Virus record (IMG/VR): IMGVR_UViG_3300010885_059224 | Coordinates: 1-64,000 of that record | Length of the DNA stretch: 64,000 bases | Direction: 5' to 3' (one strand) | Source of the DNA: a virus | Part shown: positions 28,430 to 36,560 of the stretch, one piece after another | Numbering within the stretch: position 1 is the first letter of the stretch | Layout of the letters: each line of letters starts with the position of its first letter | Program-made: the position numbers and the translations under genes | The notes under the pieces: generated by a model | Told to the model about the DNA's origin: nothing | What the model saw: only the letters and a program-made list of their open reading frames with translations | Databases searched by the model: none

Positions 28430-29869
28430 ATGGCCATCAGTACACTAAATTTTTTAAATAAGAACCAGTTTAGGAGTTACCCACTCAAGGCCGGCAGCTC
28501 TTTAACTTCTATAGATGGCAAAATTATAAGCGACGAATTATTTGTGGGAGCAAGCATCACGACCACGATCAATAGAAAAAACCTGTTCATTAAGCAGGTA
28601 TACATAAATGGTGCGGAAATAAGAGTTACCATAGCGGCAGTCCTACAAAATTCAAATTTTGAAACACTTGGAATATGCTATGGAACCATAGAGTCAGACT
28701 TTACGGTTTTAAAACTAACTGAAACTGCTATGTTCACGAGCGGTACGCTTATAGTAGGCACATTAGACTCTGTTATTTCTCACTCTGGAGTTTATACATT
28801 CGATAACACTAGCGCCAACTTCGAAGAGTCTGTCGTTTTTTATTATACGCCGCCCCCAGTAAAAAGTTTACACTGTAAAGGAATTTCCCTGCGAGGAAAT
28901 GTTAAGTTTGGGGTTTTGTCTAATCTTATAAAATCAAGAATAGAAGGCTCCAATAAAATTAATTTTGGTGTTATATCCTCCGCTAGTGTTAATAGTTTGG
29001 CGGATAAATCTTCGGTATTTAATAATTGCCCAACACCAATAATAAGATATATAGATGGAGCAATACCGTTCTATCAGGCAGCTGATTCTGTGGATGCTCA
29101 TAACTCCCCCAATTATCTTCCAGCTCTACAAGGTAATTTGTTTATGGTGGGCGTTTCCCCGCTATCATTTAAAAATCAACAAAATCTCAGTTCGTCACTG
29201 GGGCTAGTCGATATCGGTGGTATAAGCACAGAGGCAAAATCCATTACTAACGGCTCACCTATCACGCTTAATACTTTATGTAGTGCTAGAAACGCTGTAC
29301 TTCCGCCAGTGGCGCCTATGTATATAAATAATGGCTTACTGGACGGATCATCCCCAGCAGCAGATGGAATTTCAAGTTATTATACTAAATCTAGTTACTA
29401 CCCTAGTAATTTTTACTCTGTTGTAGACCCCGAGTTTACCTGGTGGCCTCAATTTTTTACTTATAGTAGTATTGCACCAGCCACCCCGATTACCGCGAAT
29501 ATTGGAGCTACTGGATTAATAGGCGTGGTGACACTCCCAGCAGAAACCGTGGTTAAAAAATACTCAATAGCTGTGGTTTTTGTGAATACTGGAGTAGCCA
29601 CGTTAGACTTAACTTTGGTACTTACTAGAAAAGCTCAAGATGGCACCACGACCACATCCAAGCCGGAGGGTTTTCATAACATCATAGTTAATCCAAACAG
29701 CTCCATAATCGTGAGAACAGTTAACGACAGCAACTATCCAAGACATGAAATAACTGGATCTGGCTATCCAATACCGATGGAGATTGCCACAGGTGATACA
29801 TTTTATGTATATTTTAATAATGTATCAGGAGGGGTCTCAACCCTACAACCATACCTATACTATAGATAA
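28430..29869 (+). CDS. YP-module paralogue 3
   Basis: 479 residues. N-terminus LNFLNKNQFRSYPLKAG then SIDGKIISDELFV matches the shared YP module. The central segment (ISLRGNVKFGVL) resembles the LTGDVT region of paralogue 1. The C-terminal part is beta-rich with PAETVVKKYSIAVVFVNTG. Likely exposed tail protein. Start ATG at 28430 is preceded by an AT-rich gap with a palindrome. Confidence 0.6.
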   Translation: MAISTLNFLNKNQFRSYPLKAGSSLTSIDGKIISDELFVGASITTTINRKNLFIKQVYINGAEIRVTIAAVLQNSNFETLGICYGTIESDFTVLKLTETAMFTSGTLIVGTLDSVISHSGVYTFDNTSANFEESVVFYYTPPPVKSLHCKGISLRGNVKFGVLSNLIKSRIEGSNKINFGVISSASVNSLADKSSVFNNCPTPIIRYIDGAIPFYQAADSVDAHNSPNYLPALQGNLFMVGVSPLSFKNQQNLSSSLGLVDIGGISTEAKSITNGSPITLNTLCSARNAVLPPVAPMYINNGLLDGSSPAADGISSYYTKSSYYPSNFYSVVDPEFTWWPQFFTYSSIAPATPITANIGATGLIGVVTLPAETVVKKYSIAVVFVNTGVATLDLTLVLTRKAQDGTTTTSKPEGFHNIIVNPNSSIIVRTVNDSNYPRHEITGSGYPIPMEIATGDTFYVYFNNVSGGVSTLQPYLYYR

Positions 29870-29871
29870 CA

Positions 29872-30639
29872 ATGTCATCATATACCGTACTATCTTGGCA
29901 GAATGAAAATGGGCTAACCAATTACCCATTTTCTAGCCCTATGCAAATAAATGATTTGGTTGTAGATGCTTCATTTATTCAGTTCGATAATTATACACCA
30001 ATATTGAACAGCATTCTTGTAGGTAGAGACTACATGGAGTTTAGAATAACTTTTGATAACGGTGTAGTTTTGGCTAAGTATCTTAAAACATCGTACGACT
30101 CCGGGCTTAGGAATCTTAGATTTTATGACTATGGTGGAAATAGGTATCTTGGTTGTTTGACAATTGGTGAAGGTGCTGTAACTGCATGGACTAGCTATGT
30201 TGGAGAAAACTTGATTATTTCACTTCCATTTGTTGCGACAACAGTGCGAAGCATACCATTGAACGACGCGGTGTATAAGCTAGATAATTCCTATGGTACC
30301 TTGGTTTTAGGTGCAAACCAAGATATAGCGGATAGCTTTATACAGGTAGGTAATCTTGTGTACCAAAAATCTGCCGGAGGTAATACTGTTTTTTATAACA
30401 CTTCGGTATCCCCGGCAGCGATTACATTTAACGCTGTAGGTAATAGCTCTATATCCGCCAGTAATAAAACCCACCCTTTAAAACAGATCAATCTTACTAA
30501 ACCTATAGATAACAATATTACGTTAAACGGAAATGACATTGTTAAATTTAAGTCTATAAACAATCAAAATTTATCTATATATGTTACCGGCAGCGGAATA
30601 TCAAATTCTAGCCCATTATTAACAACATTAGCCTTATAA
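29872..30639 (+). CDS. YP-module paralogue 4
   Basis: 255 residues. N-terminus LSWQNENGLTNYPFSSP followed by an I-N-D-L-V-V-D segment is a diverged YP module. The rest is beta-rich and lacks the extra domains of its relatives, so it is the minimal member of the family. The next gene starts one base after the stop codon. Function as tail decoration or fibre-attachment protein is inferred. Confidence 0.6.
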   Translation: MSSYTVLSWQNENGLTNYPFSSPMQINDLVVDASFIQFDNYTPILNSILVGRDYMEFRITFDNGVVLAKYLKTSYDSGLRNLRFYDYGGNRYLGCLTIGEGAVTAWTSYVGENLIISLPFVATTVRSIPLNDAVYKLDNSYGTLVLGANQDIADSFIQVGNLVYQKSAGGNTVFYNTSVSPAAITFNAVGNSSISASNKTHPLKQINLTKPIDNNITLNGNDIVKFKSINNQNLSIYVTGSGISNSSPLLTTLAL

Positions 30640-30640
30640 T

Positions 30641-31798
30641 ATGGAAATAGTACAATGGCTTAACGAAAACGCCCTGAGGGCTTACCCATTAATAGAGGGT
30701 AAGACTGTAGAGCAAATACCTGATGGAGTCATACTAGACTTATTACTTAATATTTCCGAAGGCACAGATCCCGCAACAGCTAAATTAACCGCACTAGTTG
30801 TTAATTCTACAGATATAACTGTTATTTTTACAGATAACTTTTTTGATTATAATTATGCTGAGCATGGAGTCTCTGGCATTGATAATATTACATTTCCAAT
30901 ATACATAAGAAATGCTTCAGGCAGCCTAGTAGTACTTGGAGAGGACTTGAAAAAAATAACAAGAGGCACTGTATTTAATGTAGATGTCCCTGTTGAACCC
31001 GCCACAGTATACCAATTTAGTGGTGCATGGAATGGTGTTACTAGCATATCGGGAAATCCCAATTACCTTAGCGGTGGGTTCCAAATAGCCAACATTATGA
31101 ACTATTCAGGACAACCATCAGTAGGGTACAATACCGTAAGTGTTGGCCTTGGTAATCCTGGGTGGGGTCCCCAAATACAAGCAAACCCACATAGTTATGA
31201 AATTGTATTTAATGGTGGATTAACCGCAGATATCGCTACAGCTTCAGGTAGTCCGTATCCAGGAGGCCGCTGGACTTTTACCGGTGAATGGCCAGCTAAC
31301 TCAAATGGCGCCCCACTAACCATAAGATCAAAAAATACAGATTCATTTGCACCATTTCTCCCGCTACAGTCGGTTGACGGTGTTGGCTTGACTGGAGATA
31401 TCGAATTTGTTCCTGGTTATAACTACGCGATAAATTTTAATAACAATGCGATAAATATGACAGTTGGCTACCGATTAGGCCTAAAAATGGATTGCACAAC
31501 CAAATTTCTACAGGATAAATACCTGGATTGTGGGGATATCGTATCTTATATTAACGGAGTACCTCCGGATGACTCTGGAGTGTTTAAATTCACTGCAGGT
31601 AGCAATATTTATTTATTCGATGGTGATTCGGTACAAGAGCCCATACAGGATACAAACCTAGCCCCACCGTTGAGTGTTTATACAGATATATCAGGGGACA
31701 AACAAACAGGATTAAATAATAACACTATATTTGTAGGGTTGACATTCCTAGAGTCTGATTTATGCTCTCCTATACAACTACTACCCACAAATAACTAA
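30641..31798 (+). CDS. YP-module paralogue 5
   Basis: 385 residues. N-terminus WLNENALRAYPLIEG and IPDGVILDLLL is the clearest copy of the YP module. Residues ~152-230 (from MNYSGQPSVGYNTVSV to EWPANSNGAPLTI) match residues ~282-362 of the giant adhesin. YINGVPPDDSG near residue 305 echoes INGVTPDPSTG of paralogue 1. It thus mixes parts found in two other members, evidence of domain shuffling within the block. Confidence 0.65.
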   Translation: MEIVQWLNENALRAYPLIEGKTVEQIPDGVILDLLLNISEGTDPATAKLTALVVNSTDITVIFTDNFFDYNYAEHGVSGIDNITFPIYIRNASGSLVVLGEDLKKITRGTVFNVDVPVEPATVYQFSGAWNGVTSISGNPNYLSGGFQIANIMNYSGQPSVGYNTVSVGLGNPGWGPQIQANPHSYEIVFNGGLTADIATASGSPYPGGRWTFTGEWPANSNGAPLTIRSKNTDSFAPFLPLQSVDGVGLTGDIEFVPGYNYAINFNNNAINMTVGYRLGLKMDCTTKFLQDKYLDCGDIVSYINGVPPDDSGVFKFTAGSNIYLFDGDSVQEPIQDTNLAPPLSVYTDISGDKQTGLNNNTIFVGLTFLESDLCSPIQLLPTNN

Positions 31799-31802
31799 AA
31801 AT

Positions 31803-32120
31803 ATGAGCGAAGCAAAAAAAAGAATGGTGTTCACTAGCGTAAACCAAATATTAACACTTATAAAAACCACACCCGCGCTACAACAAATGCCGAGATTCAG
31901 CGGGTTGAAAGATAACGAACTAAGTAAGACCCCTACAAACAGCTGCAATTGTGCAAGAAACATAGTAACTCCAGATGTAAACAAGCAGATATTGGAGAGC
32001 ACGTTATCCTCTCTAAATGATACTGACTTCTTTACCATAAAGAACGCACTAGGGCTAGATGAACTGTGCTACTACAAGAGGAATAGTGCCACCAGTAAAT
32101 TAGAGATGATTTGCATCTAG
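31803..32120 (+). CDS. Small protein after adhesin block
   Basis: 105 residues, helical, with Cys at CNCA and LCYY. ATG in AAATATG, 4 nt after the previous stop. No recognised family. Possibly an assembly helper for the fibre block (inference from position). Confidence 0.5.
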   Translation: MSEAKKRMVFTSVNQILTLIKTTPALQQMPRFSGLKDNELSKTPTNSCNCARNIVTPDVNKQILESTLSSLNDTDFFTIKNALGLDELCYYKRNSATSKLEMICI

Positions 32121-32128
32121 TTTGCTGA

Positions 32129-32134
32129 TATACT
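32129..32134 (+). promoter_or_regulatory. Extended -10 box TGATATACT next to start
   Basis: TATACT with TGA before it (TGn extended -10) and 7 nt before the ATG at 32142. Transcription would begin at or beside the start codon, so the mRNA would be leaderless. Confidence 0.4.
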
Positions 32135-32141
32135 CGGTTAT

Positions 32142-32801
32142 ATGAGTAATCCATCCCAGCATCCAGTATACTACATAAATTCTGCCGACGGTACGAGCTT
32201 ACCCGTACCATTAGACTCTATTGACGGCACTGTAGAGCCCAGACATAGCATAATCAGGGGCAGGAAGAACTCACCACTTAGAGAGTATACTTCTCCTATT
32301 GGGTTTATGGGGTTTCCTGGCGTACCATACGAGCAGGGAGTACCAAATCCCTCAACGTATTCTCAAGGAGAGGACGTTGTTTTAGACGCCATGCTTTACT
32401 ATAAGGGAGAACCTGTTAGCGAAGAAAAGTATAATATTACTGCCGTTGTTAAGTCTGACCCTCATGCCCTAAATGCTATCTGGACAGGTATTGTTGATAA
32501 TGGCATATACAAGGGAGGTAAGTCTGGTATTTATGAGATATGGATACCTAGCGCGAATACCTCCAAGATGTTTGCCGGTTCATACTACCTAGACATTGTT
32601 TTAAAGGAACCTGTGGGTACTGGGATGGGACCTAAAGATAGAACAATTTTCGTTGCTAGCTATATTTTCAACATAGTGTATAGCTCAGCCAGTCCTAATC
32701 CGGAGAGTGCGGATGTTGGCGATAATCAATTAAATAGAAGCACCTTAAAGCCATCTTGGCCCCCAGTGGCGGACACCATCGGAACATCATCTGTACGTTG
32801 A
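32142..32801 (+). CDS. Hypothetical virion-type protein
   Basis: 219 residues, beta-rich. Segments DVVLDAMLYYKGEPV and YEIWIPSANTSKMFAGSYYLDI resemble an Ig-like fold. It closes the structural block. Not assigned to a family. A TATACT box lies 7 nt upstream, so it may be transcribed separately. Confidence 0.55.
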   Translation: MSNPSQHPVYYINSADGTSLPVPLDSIDGTVEPRHSIIRGRKNSPLREYTSPIGFMGFPGVPYEQGVPNPSTYSQGEDVVLDAMLYYKGEPVSEEKYNITAVVKSDPHALNAIWTGIVDNGIYKGGKSGIYEIWIPSANTSKMFAGSYYLDIVLKEPVGTGMGPKDRTIFVASYIFNIVYSSASPNPESADVGDNQLNRSTLKPSWPPVADTIGTSSVR

Positions 32802-32857
32802 AATTTAGGTAATATCTTCAACCTGTACCCCCCAGGCTAAATATACATTCTGGCTGG

Positions 32858-32863
32858 TATAAT
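32858..32863 (+). promoter_or_regulatory. Extended -10 box TGGTATAAT next to start
   Basis: TATAAT preceded by TGG and followed by TAATTAG, then ATG at 32871. The 12-mer TATAATTAATTA is identical to the one before the 46649 gene. Predicted transcription start falls at the ATG. Confidence 0.55.
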
Positions 32864-32870
32864 TAATTAG

Positions 32871-33164
32871 ATGGCAAGTTATATCGCTGTCTATTTTTTA
32901 ACTATGAAGATAGCCAAATATTTACGAAGGATAGATTGGACGGCAGATAGTAGGTTATATAGCTTATCCACCAAGTTAGATGGACATAGCTATATAATCG
33001 TTACTGCAACAAAGTCAGATTTCTCAGAACCGGAAACTTTGATTTTCGGTGCAGATGAGAGAGGGAACCCAATAGATTTTGAGGAATTACCAGGAACAGG
33101 AGTCGGAAGCATTAATCATGACGCAGCAATAATAAAGGCGGGATATACTCCGTTTTACAACTAA
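32871..33164 (+). CDS. Small hypothetical protein
   Basis: 97 residues from 32871; a second ATG at 32904 would give 86 residues (MKIAKYLRRIDW). I favour 32871 because the TATAAT box would start transcription there. Mixed alpha/beta, IVTATKSDFSEPETLIFGADE in the middle. Not recognised. First gene of the accessory segment after the virion block. Confidence 0.55.
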   Translation: MASYIAVYFLTMKIAKYLRRIDWTADSRLYSLSTKLDGHSYIIVTATKSDFSEPETLIFGADERGNPIDFEELPGTGVGSINHDAAIIKAGYTPFYN

Positions 33165-33178
33165 CCCACACAAAATAC

Positions 33179-33466
33179 ATGAGCCACGAAATAGTAGACA
33201 AGTTGATACAGGAAAACACAGATCTCAAAAATAACTTAGAGGTACATGCTAACATGGCGGTACAGCTTACAGTAACAAGAAATGAGCTAATGACTCAACT
33301 TGAGAAGCTTAATGAAAAGATTAAGGTACTGGAGAGTCATCCCAAGATTGTAAAAATTAATAAGAATGATGATAGAACATTCGTAAGCATCGACGACTTG
33401 TTTGAGATCCGTAGATCAGATAAAGCAGAAATAAAGAGACTCAGCCAACTTTTAAATGGGTGTTAA
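33179..33466 (+). CDS. Small coiled-coil protein
   Basis: 95 residues, with a heptad-like first half (LIQENTDLKNNLEVHANMA, then LMTQLEKLNEKIKVL) that should form a coiled coil. Function unknown. Ends at the gene-free stretch that begins with a hairpin at 33454. Confidence 0.6.
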   Translation: MSHEIVDKLIQENTDLKNNLEVHANMAVQLTVTRNELMTQLEKLNEKIKVLESHPKIVKINKNDDRTFVSIDDLFEIRRSDKAEIKRLSQLLNGC

Positions 33467-33495
33467 CCCCCCCATTTATAATTATGGTTTTTTGC
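33454..33495 (+). terminator. Possible weak terminator
   Basis: AAATGGG (33454-33460) pairs with CCCATTT (33471-33477), with the stop codon of the 33179 gene in the loop; the T-run follows only after ATAATTATGG. Pairing is clear, terminator function is uncertain because of the gap before the T-run. Confidence 0.35.
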
Positions 33496-33497
33496 GG

Positions 33498-33503
33498 TAT
33501 AAT
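33498..33503 (+). promoter_or_regulatory. TATAAT box before a structured RNA region
   Basis: TATAAT with no gene start near it; transcription would begin near 33510 and enter the hairpin-rich stretch 33517-33775. Supports a non-coding transcript. Confidence 0.4.
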
Positions 33504-33509
33504 AAAATG

Positions 33510-33775
33510 TAACCACGATTTGCTGGGCTCTATTAATTTAGGGTATAGCGGCAAATCAATTGGTTGACAACCCCACACACCCAACAACGTGCATCTTCTT
33601 CACAGAAGATAGCATGTTACATTTAGCTTTTTGGGGTGCACAGATCCTCATATTTTGAAACACTGCCTGAATAGGGCGCAGGGAGAACCTGCGACTACAC
33701 ATACCCGGTTATCTGTTTTCATAGGGACTATGTGGGTTGCAACACAGGCAGTGTTTCTAACTCGTCTATGCGAGT
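33510..33775 (+). ncRNA. Unrecognised structured RNA A
   Basis: Gene-free on the plus strand. Three strong helices: GATTTGC (33517-33523) with GCAAATC (33551-33557); a 14-bp hairpin, AACGTGC+ATCTTCT (33586-33599) with AGAAGAT+GCATGTT (33604-33618), one bulged A; and AAACACTGCCTG (33658-33669) with CAGGCAGTGTTT (33745-33756), 12 bp perfect, enclosing a CGCAGG/CCTGCG hairpin and a CATAG/CTATG hairpin. ACTCG/CGAGT follows. No known RNA family recognised. Expression and boundaries are inferred. Confidence 0.5.
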
Positions 33776-33787
33776 ATAAATAGCCAA

Positions 33788-34063
33788 CTAGGCATAGAGC
33801 GTCCCGGCTAAAATAGCTGGGGGATTGGGCGCAAGAATGGAACGTATCGTAATTAAGTTACGCTCCCCTAATAGGTCAATATGGTATAACCCATATTTGG
33901 TGACAACCTCATAGGTCTCTGCAAAGACAATGAACAAATCACCCGCCTCGCTAATGACAATTGCAGAAGTCTTGGCAGGAACGCGCCCCGAATTTAAATA
34001 AGCTTGTGAGTAGAGCGCCCGGAGATCTGGCGACACGGTTAGTAGATTGATTTTTAACCACAC
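33788..34063 (-). CDS. Possible small minus-strand protein
   Basis: 91 codons with a GTG start (MWLKINLLTVSPDL), balanced composition and a plausible hydrophobic pattern (SAIVISEAGDLFIVFAETY). It would be a lone minus-strand gene between an RNA region and a plus-strand gene. No recognised domain and no ATG, so it could also be a chance frame. Nothing else is seen in 34064-34164 except a small palindrome near 34090. Confidence 0.35.
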   Translation of the reverse strand: MWLKINLLTVSPDLRALYSQAYLNSGRVPAKTSAIVISEAGDLFIVFAETYEVVTKYGLYHIDLLGERNLITIRSILAPNPPAILAGTLYA

Positions 34064-34164
34064 GCTGGTGGTATTTAATCTGCTAAATGGTGATGATCAC
34101 ACAAACTTATTTTTAACTGTCCCCTCCCCTAAACCAAAACACCAACCATAACCATAAAACAAAC

Positions 34165-34947
34165 ATGGCTAAAAACGTAGAAGTAATAGATTGGGCTTCA
34201 CCTGCCCGTAAGGCAAAAAGAGACAATGATCTTTATATCAATAGGGATCTCAAGAAGCTCATGACATATCGTGAGTATAGAAATCAACCAGTTAATGTTT
34301 TATCATTACCTGCAGAGAAGTGGCTGTGGGAGAGCCAGTTGATTCAGAACTTCCCTAATAATAAGATTAACTTTCTAGGCACAGAGTCAAATCCTGTAGT
34401 TTATAAGAAAGCGCTAGAAGTAGCTACCACGATTAATGGTAAAAACGTAAAAACAGAACTACTACCCAACAAATGGGAAGAAGTGGTGGTTAGAGATTTT
34501 AACTCTAGGATGTTTAATCCCACAGATGCTGGTTTTGACATCATTTACGGGGACTTCATGGGTACATTTAATAGAGGCATTATAGGCTATATAGAAGAAC
34601 TATTGAGTGATACCGAAATGTTAAAACCTCTTGGTAATATTATTTTTACATTCATGCTTGCTCGTGGATGTAAATATACCAGAGAGGAAACAATAAAGAT
34701 CGGGGAGAAATCCGCTTATAGACATCAGCTCTATGTTGATGACGATAAGATGTGGCTACGGAACACCAAAAACAACACCTCAAATCTGGTACATACATAT
34801 GCTCTGGGCATTATGGAAACAGTTGTGTTAATCGCCAAGAAGTTTGGTAAGGTATTAATACCCGCTAAACCTCACGTTTATTATAGCCCAGGAGCTAACG
34901 GAGCAGAACTTCCAGAAGGCAGCTTTTGCTTTACTAGGCTTAAATAA
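34165..34947 (+). CDS. Possible methyltransferase-like protein
   Basis: 260 residues, mixed alpha/beta. VNVLSLPAEKWLWE, then INFLGTESNP, and FDIIYGDFMGTF about 70 residues later give the strand-helix-strand spacing of a Rossmann methyltransferase (motif I, acidic end of strand 2, D-x-x-x-x-D motif IV-like). The glycine-rich loop is replaced by LSLPAEKW, so cofactor binding is uncertain. Sits immediately before the tmRNA. Alternative: unrelated alpha/beta phage protein. Confidence 0.45.
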   Translation: MAKNVEVIDWASPARKAKRDNDLYINRDLKKLMTYREYRNQPVNVLSLPAEKWLWESQLIQNFPNNKINFLGTESNPVVYKKALEVATTINGKNVKTELLPNKWEEVVVRDFNSRMFNPTDAGFDIIYGDFMGTFNRGIIGYIEELLSDTEMLKPLGNIIFTFMLARGCKYTREETIKIGEKSAYRHQLYVDDDKMWLRNTKNNTSNLVHTYALGIMETVVLIAKKFGKVLIPAKPHVYYSPGANGAELPEGSFCFTRLK

Positions 34948-34958
34948 TTTAATACACT

Positions 34959-34964
34959 TATAAA
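34959..34964 (+). promoter_or_regulatory. -10-like box for tmRNA
   Basis: TATAAA 5 nt before the first G of the tmRNA (34970). The stretch ATAAAAATTTG just before the RNA is also found before structured RNA D at 36890, suggesting a shared promoter type. Confidence 0.5.
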
Positions 34965-34969
34965 AATTT

Positions 34970-35403
34970 GGGGGCGTTACTGGCACTCGACTCCAGAAAT
35001 AGATAACACACCTACATGCGGAGGATCTCAGTTGGCCTCCTTAATCATCTGGGAAAAAACTAAAAGCAGCCTCTAACGAGACGCTTGCTCCTAGCCTCGC
35101 CGAGGCAGACGCCATTCTTGCAAAGTTTGGCTATGCTGACGCTGAGCTCCTCGCTGCCTAACCGCAGCGGAGAAATCCGCTAGTTGCAATAACGGTACAA
35201 GGACGCCCGATGCCATGTACTTCAAACGGGTACCTCGATTATATTGTGAGGGTATAATTCATATATGCACCAATTGCATTAAGTTGGGAATCTGAACTAC
35301 GCATTTACACATTATTGTAGTTCTTATATTAAATGTGAAAAGCATGTACACGGTTGTTTGAAATATCTGGAACACAGGGGTTCGAATCCCCTCGCCTCCA
35401 CCA
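34970..35403 (+). ncRNA. ssrA: tmRNA (one-piece, phage-encoded)
   Basis: Rescues stalled ribosomes by acting as tRNA and mRNA. Acceptor GGGGGCG (34970-34976) pairs with CGCCTCC (35393-35399) with the G3-U70 wobble that directs alanylation; CCA is encoded (35401-35403). T arm AGGGG-TTCGAAT-CCCCT precedes it. Helix P2: TACATGC (35013-35019) with GCATGTA (35342-35348). Pseudoknot PK1: GGAGG (35020-35024)/CCTCC (35036-35040) and CTCAG (35027-35031)/CTGGG (35049-35053). Resume codon GCA at 35066, 12 nt after PK1, gives a 31-codon tag ending YADAELLAA with TAA at 35159-35161. Confidence 0.93.
35066..35161 (+). other. tmRNA tag reading frame
   Basis: Starts AASNETLAPS and ends YADAELLAA, stop TAA. 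The end resembles cyanobacterial tags as I recall them (I-V-x-F...D-A-L-V-A-A), and the final LAA is the type of end read by ClpXP. In-frame Ala codons at 35099, 35105 and 35111 are alternative resume points; distance to PK1 and the A-rich lead-in favour 35066. Confidence 0.7.
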
Positions 35404-36300
35404 ATTTGAATGTCGAACCCCGCTCCCCTCTTGTCCAATACCATGGACTGAGGGGAGCAACATTTTATCCGAGAAATCCCATTGCGATAAGCTGGCAGCA
35501 CATTAGAGCTGATCCAGTGTGTCAGAAGAACTCGTAGACCGAAGACGTTTTGGGCGAATAGGTCAATTAATTTTCCTCCTAGGGTGAGGTCGCTCCCCTT
35601 GCTCATAGCTTGACGAATACTGCACGACTACAGTTATCGTTAAAGCGAAAGAGACCGCAGTTCCCTGCACGTGTAATCCCTCTATTATATCAGGCATGAG
35701 TAATAAGAAACATGACTAGTCATCATGGGGGAGAGAAGCTAGCTGCGGGTGGAGGAACACTTTTTATCCCAGTAGTTGTATATAAAACCCACACTGAGAA
35801 GCACGTCAGCCGCCGTGTGTATACGTGGAAATCCTGAAGATAAACGATACATCCTCTCATAGGCATACAGGTGATGAATGTGAGAACAAAGGAAATCAAC
35901 CATCTAGGAGCTACAACTACTGGGAAAATTTGGTAATGTATTTTATCGGTTAAATCATTAATGTTACAGCCGTCTGTGGCCGCGAGATATCATATCTTTC
36001 CCGCCCAAAAAAATAACAGATAGAATAATTCAAAGGGGTCCAAACCTGTAGATTTATTCTAGCACTATAAAGTAACAGCCATTAACCATTTTCTAAATCT
36101 GACACACTCAGGCTTGGGAGCACTGGTCCGGCAGTGACTAACACAATCCGGAAAATTTTATTTGCCACATAACCTATATAGGTCTATTGTGATTCTAGCT
36201 CAGGACAACCAAAAACCCTCTGGTATTAGGCGTATGCTCCAATGGCACGTGGAGTATTTTAAGTCCTGTCCTGAGCTCTAATTTTTAGCTATCAACATAA
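35404..36300 (+). ncRNA. Gene-free, structure-rich region C
   Basis: About 900 nt without a convincing gene. Pairings: GCTCCCCTC (35422-35430)/GAGGGGAGC (35450-35458) with inner GTCC/GGAC; palindrome ATGACTAGTCAT (35712-35723); CACGT/ACGTG (35802-35806/35823-35827); TAGAATAA (36021-36028)/TTATTCTA (36054-36061); CACTG/CAGTG near 36120 whose loop TCCGG can pair with CCGGA near 36150 (pseudoknot); palindrome ACCTATATAGGT (36172-36183); AGCTCAGGACA/TGTCCTGAGCT (36197-36207/36267-36277). A TATAAA at 35781-35786 could start a ~490-nt RNA ending at the last hairpin. Reminiscent of large ornate phage RNAs near tRNAs such as GOLLD, but not matched. Confidence 0.45.
36197..36287 (+). terminator. Long hairpin with T-rich tail
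   Basis: 11-bp perfect stem AGCTCAGGACA/TGTCCTGAGCT enclosing a second helix ATGCTCC/GGAGTAT, followed by CTAATTTTTA. Could terminate the region C transcript or form its 3' domain. It ends ~20 nt before the next gene. Confidence 0.5.
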
Positions 36301-36305
36301 AGCAC

Positions 36306-36527
36306 ATGACACACAAAAAAACCACAGTAGAAATTCCACAATGGTGGGAAGCAACAGCAGACAACTATAATGATTTCTGGAATATGCAAAGGGCGTACAG
36401 CCTGGCAGGATTAAACACAAGCTATAAAGAGATAGCCCAATACAACACTCCCCCATATTTGGCTATATTTTGGGTAGGTAAACGACCTGACCAGGTTATT
36501 GAAAAATATTCCGAGAAATCCGTTTGA
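36306..36527 (+). CDS. Small hypothetical protein
   Basis: 73 residues, Trp/Tyr-rich (PQWWEATADNYNDFWNMQRAY). No recognised family. Start ATG at 36306 in GCACATG. A TTGACA hexamer overlaps its stop (36524-36529) but no good -10 follows. Confidence 0.55.
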   Translation: MTHKKTTVEIPQWWEATADNYNDFWNMQRAYSLAGLNTSYKEIAQYNTPPYLAIFWVGKRPDQVIEKYSEKSV

Positions 36528-36560
36528 CAGGGCTGCAATACTAGCTTAGGGTCAAAAACC

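Noticed and set aside
35259-35606. Minus-strand frame of 115 codons
   Set aside because: It lies antisense to the 3' third of the tmRNA, including its T arm and acceptor, and to a strong hairpin; composition is explained by the RNA.
36524-36529. TTGACA at the end of the 36306 gene as promoter
   Set aside because: No acceptable -10 box at 16-18 nt; the hexamer includes the stop codon.
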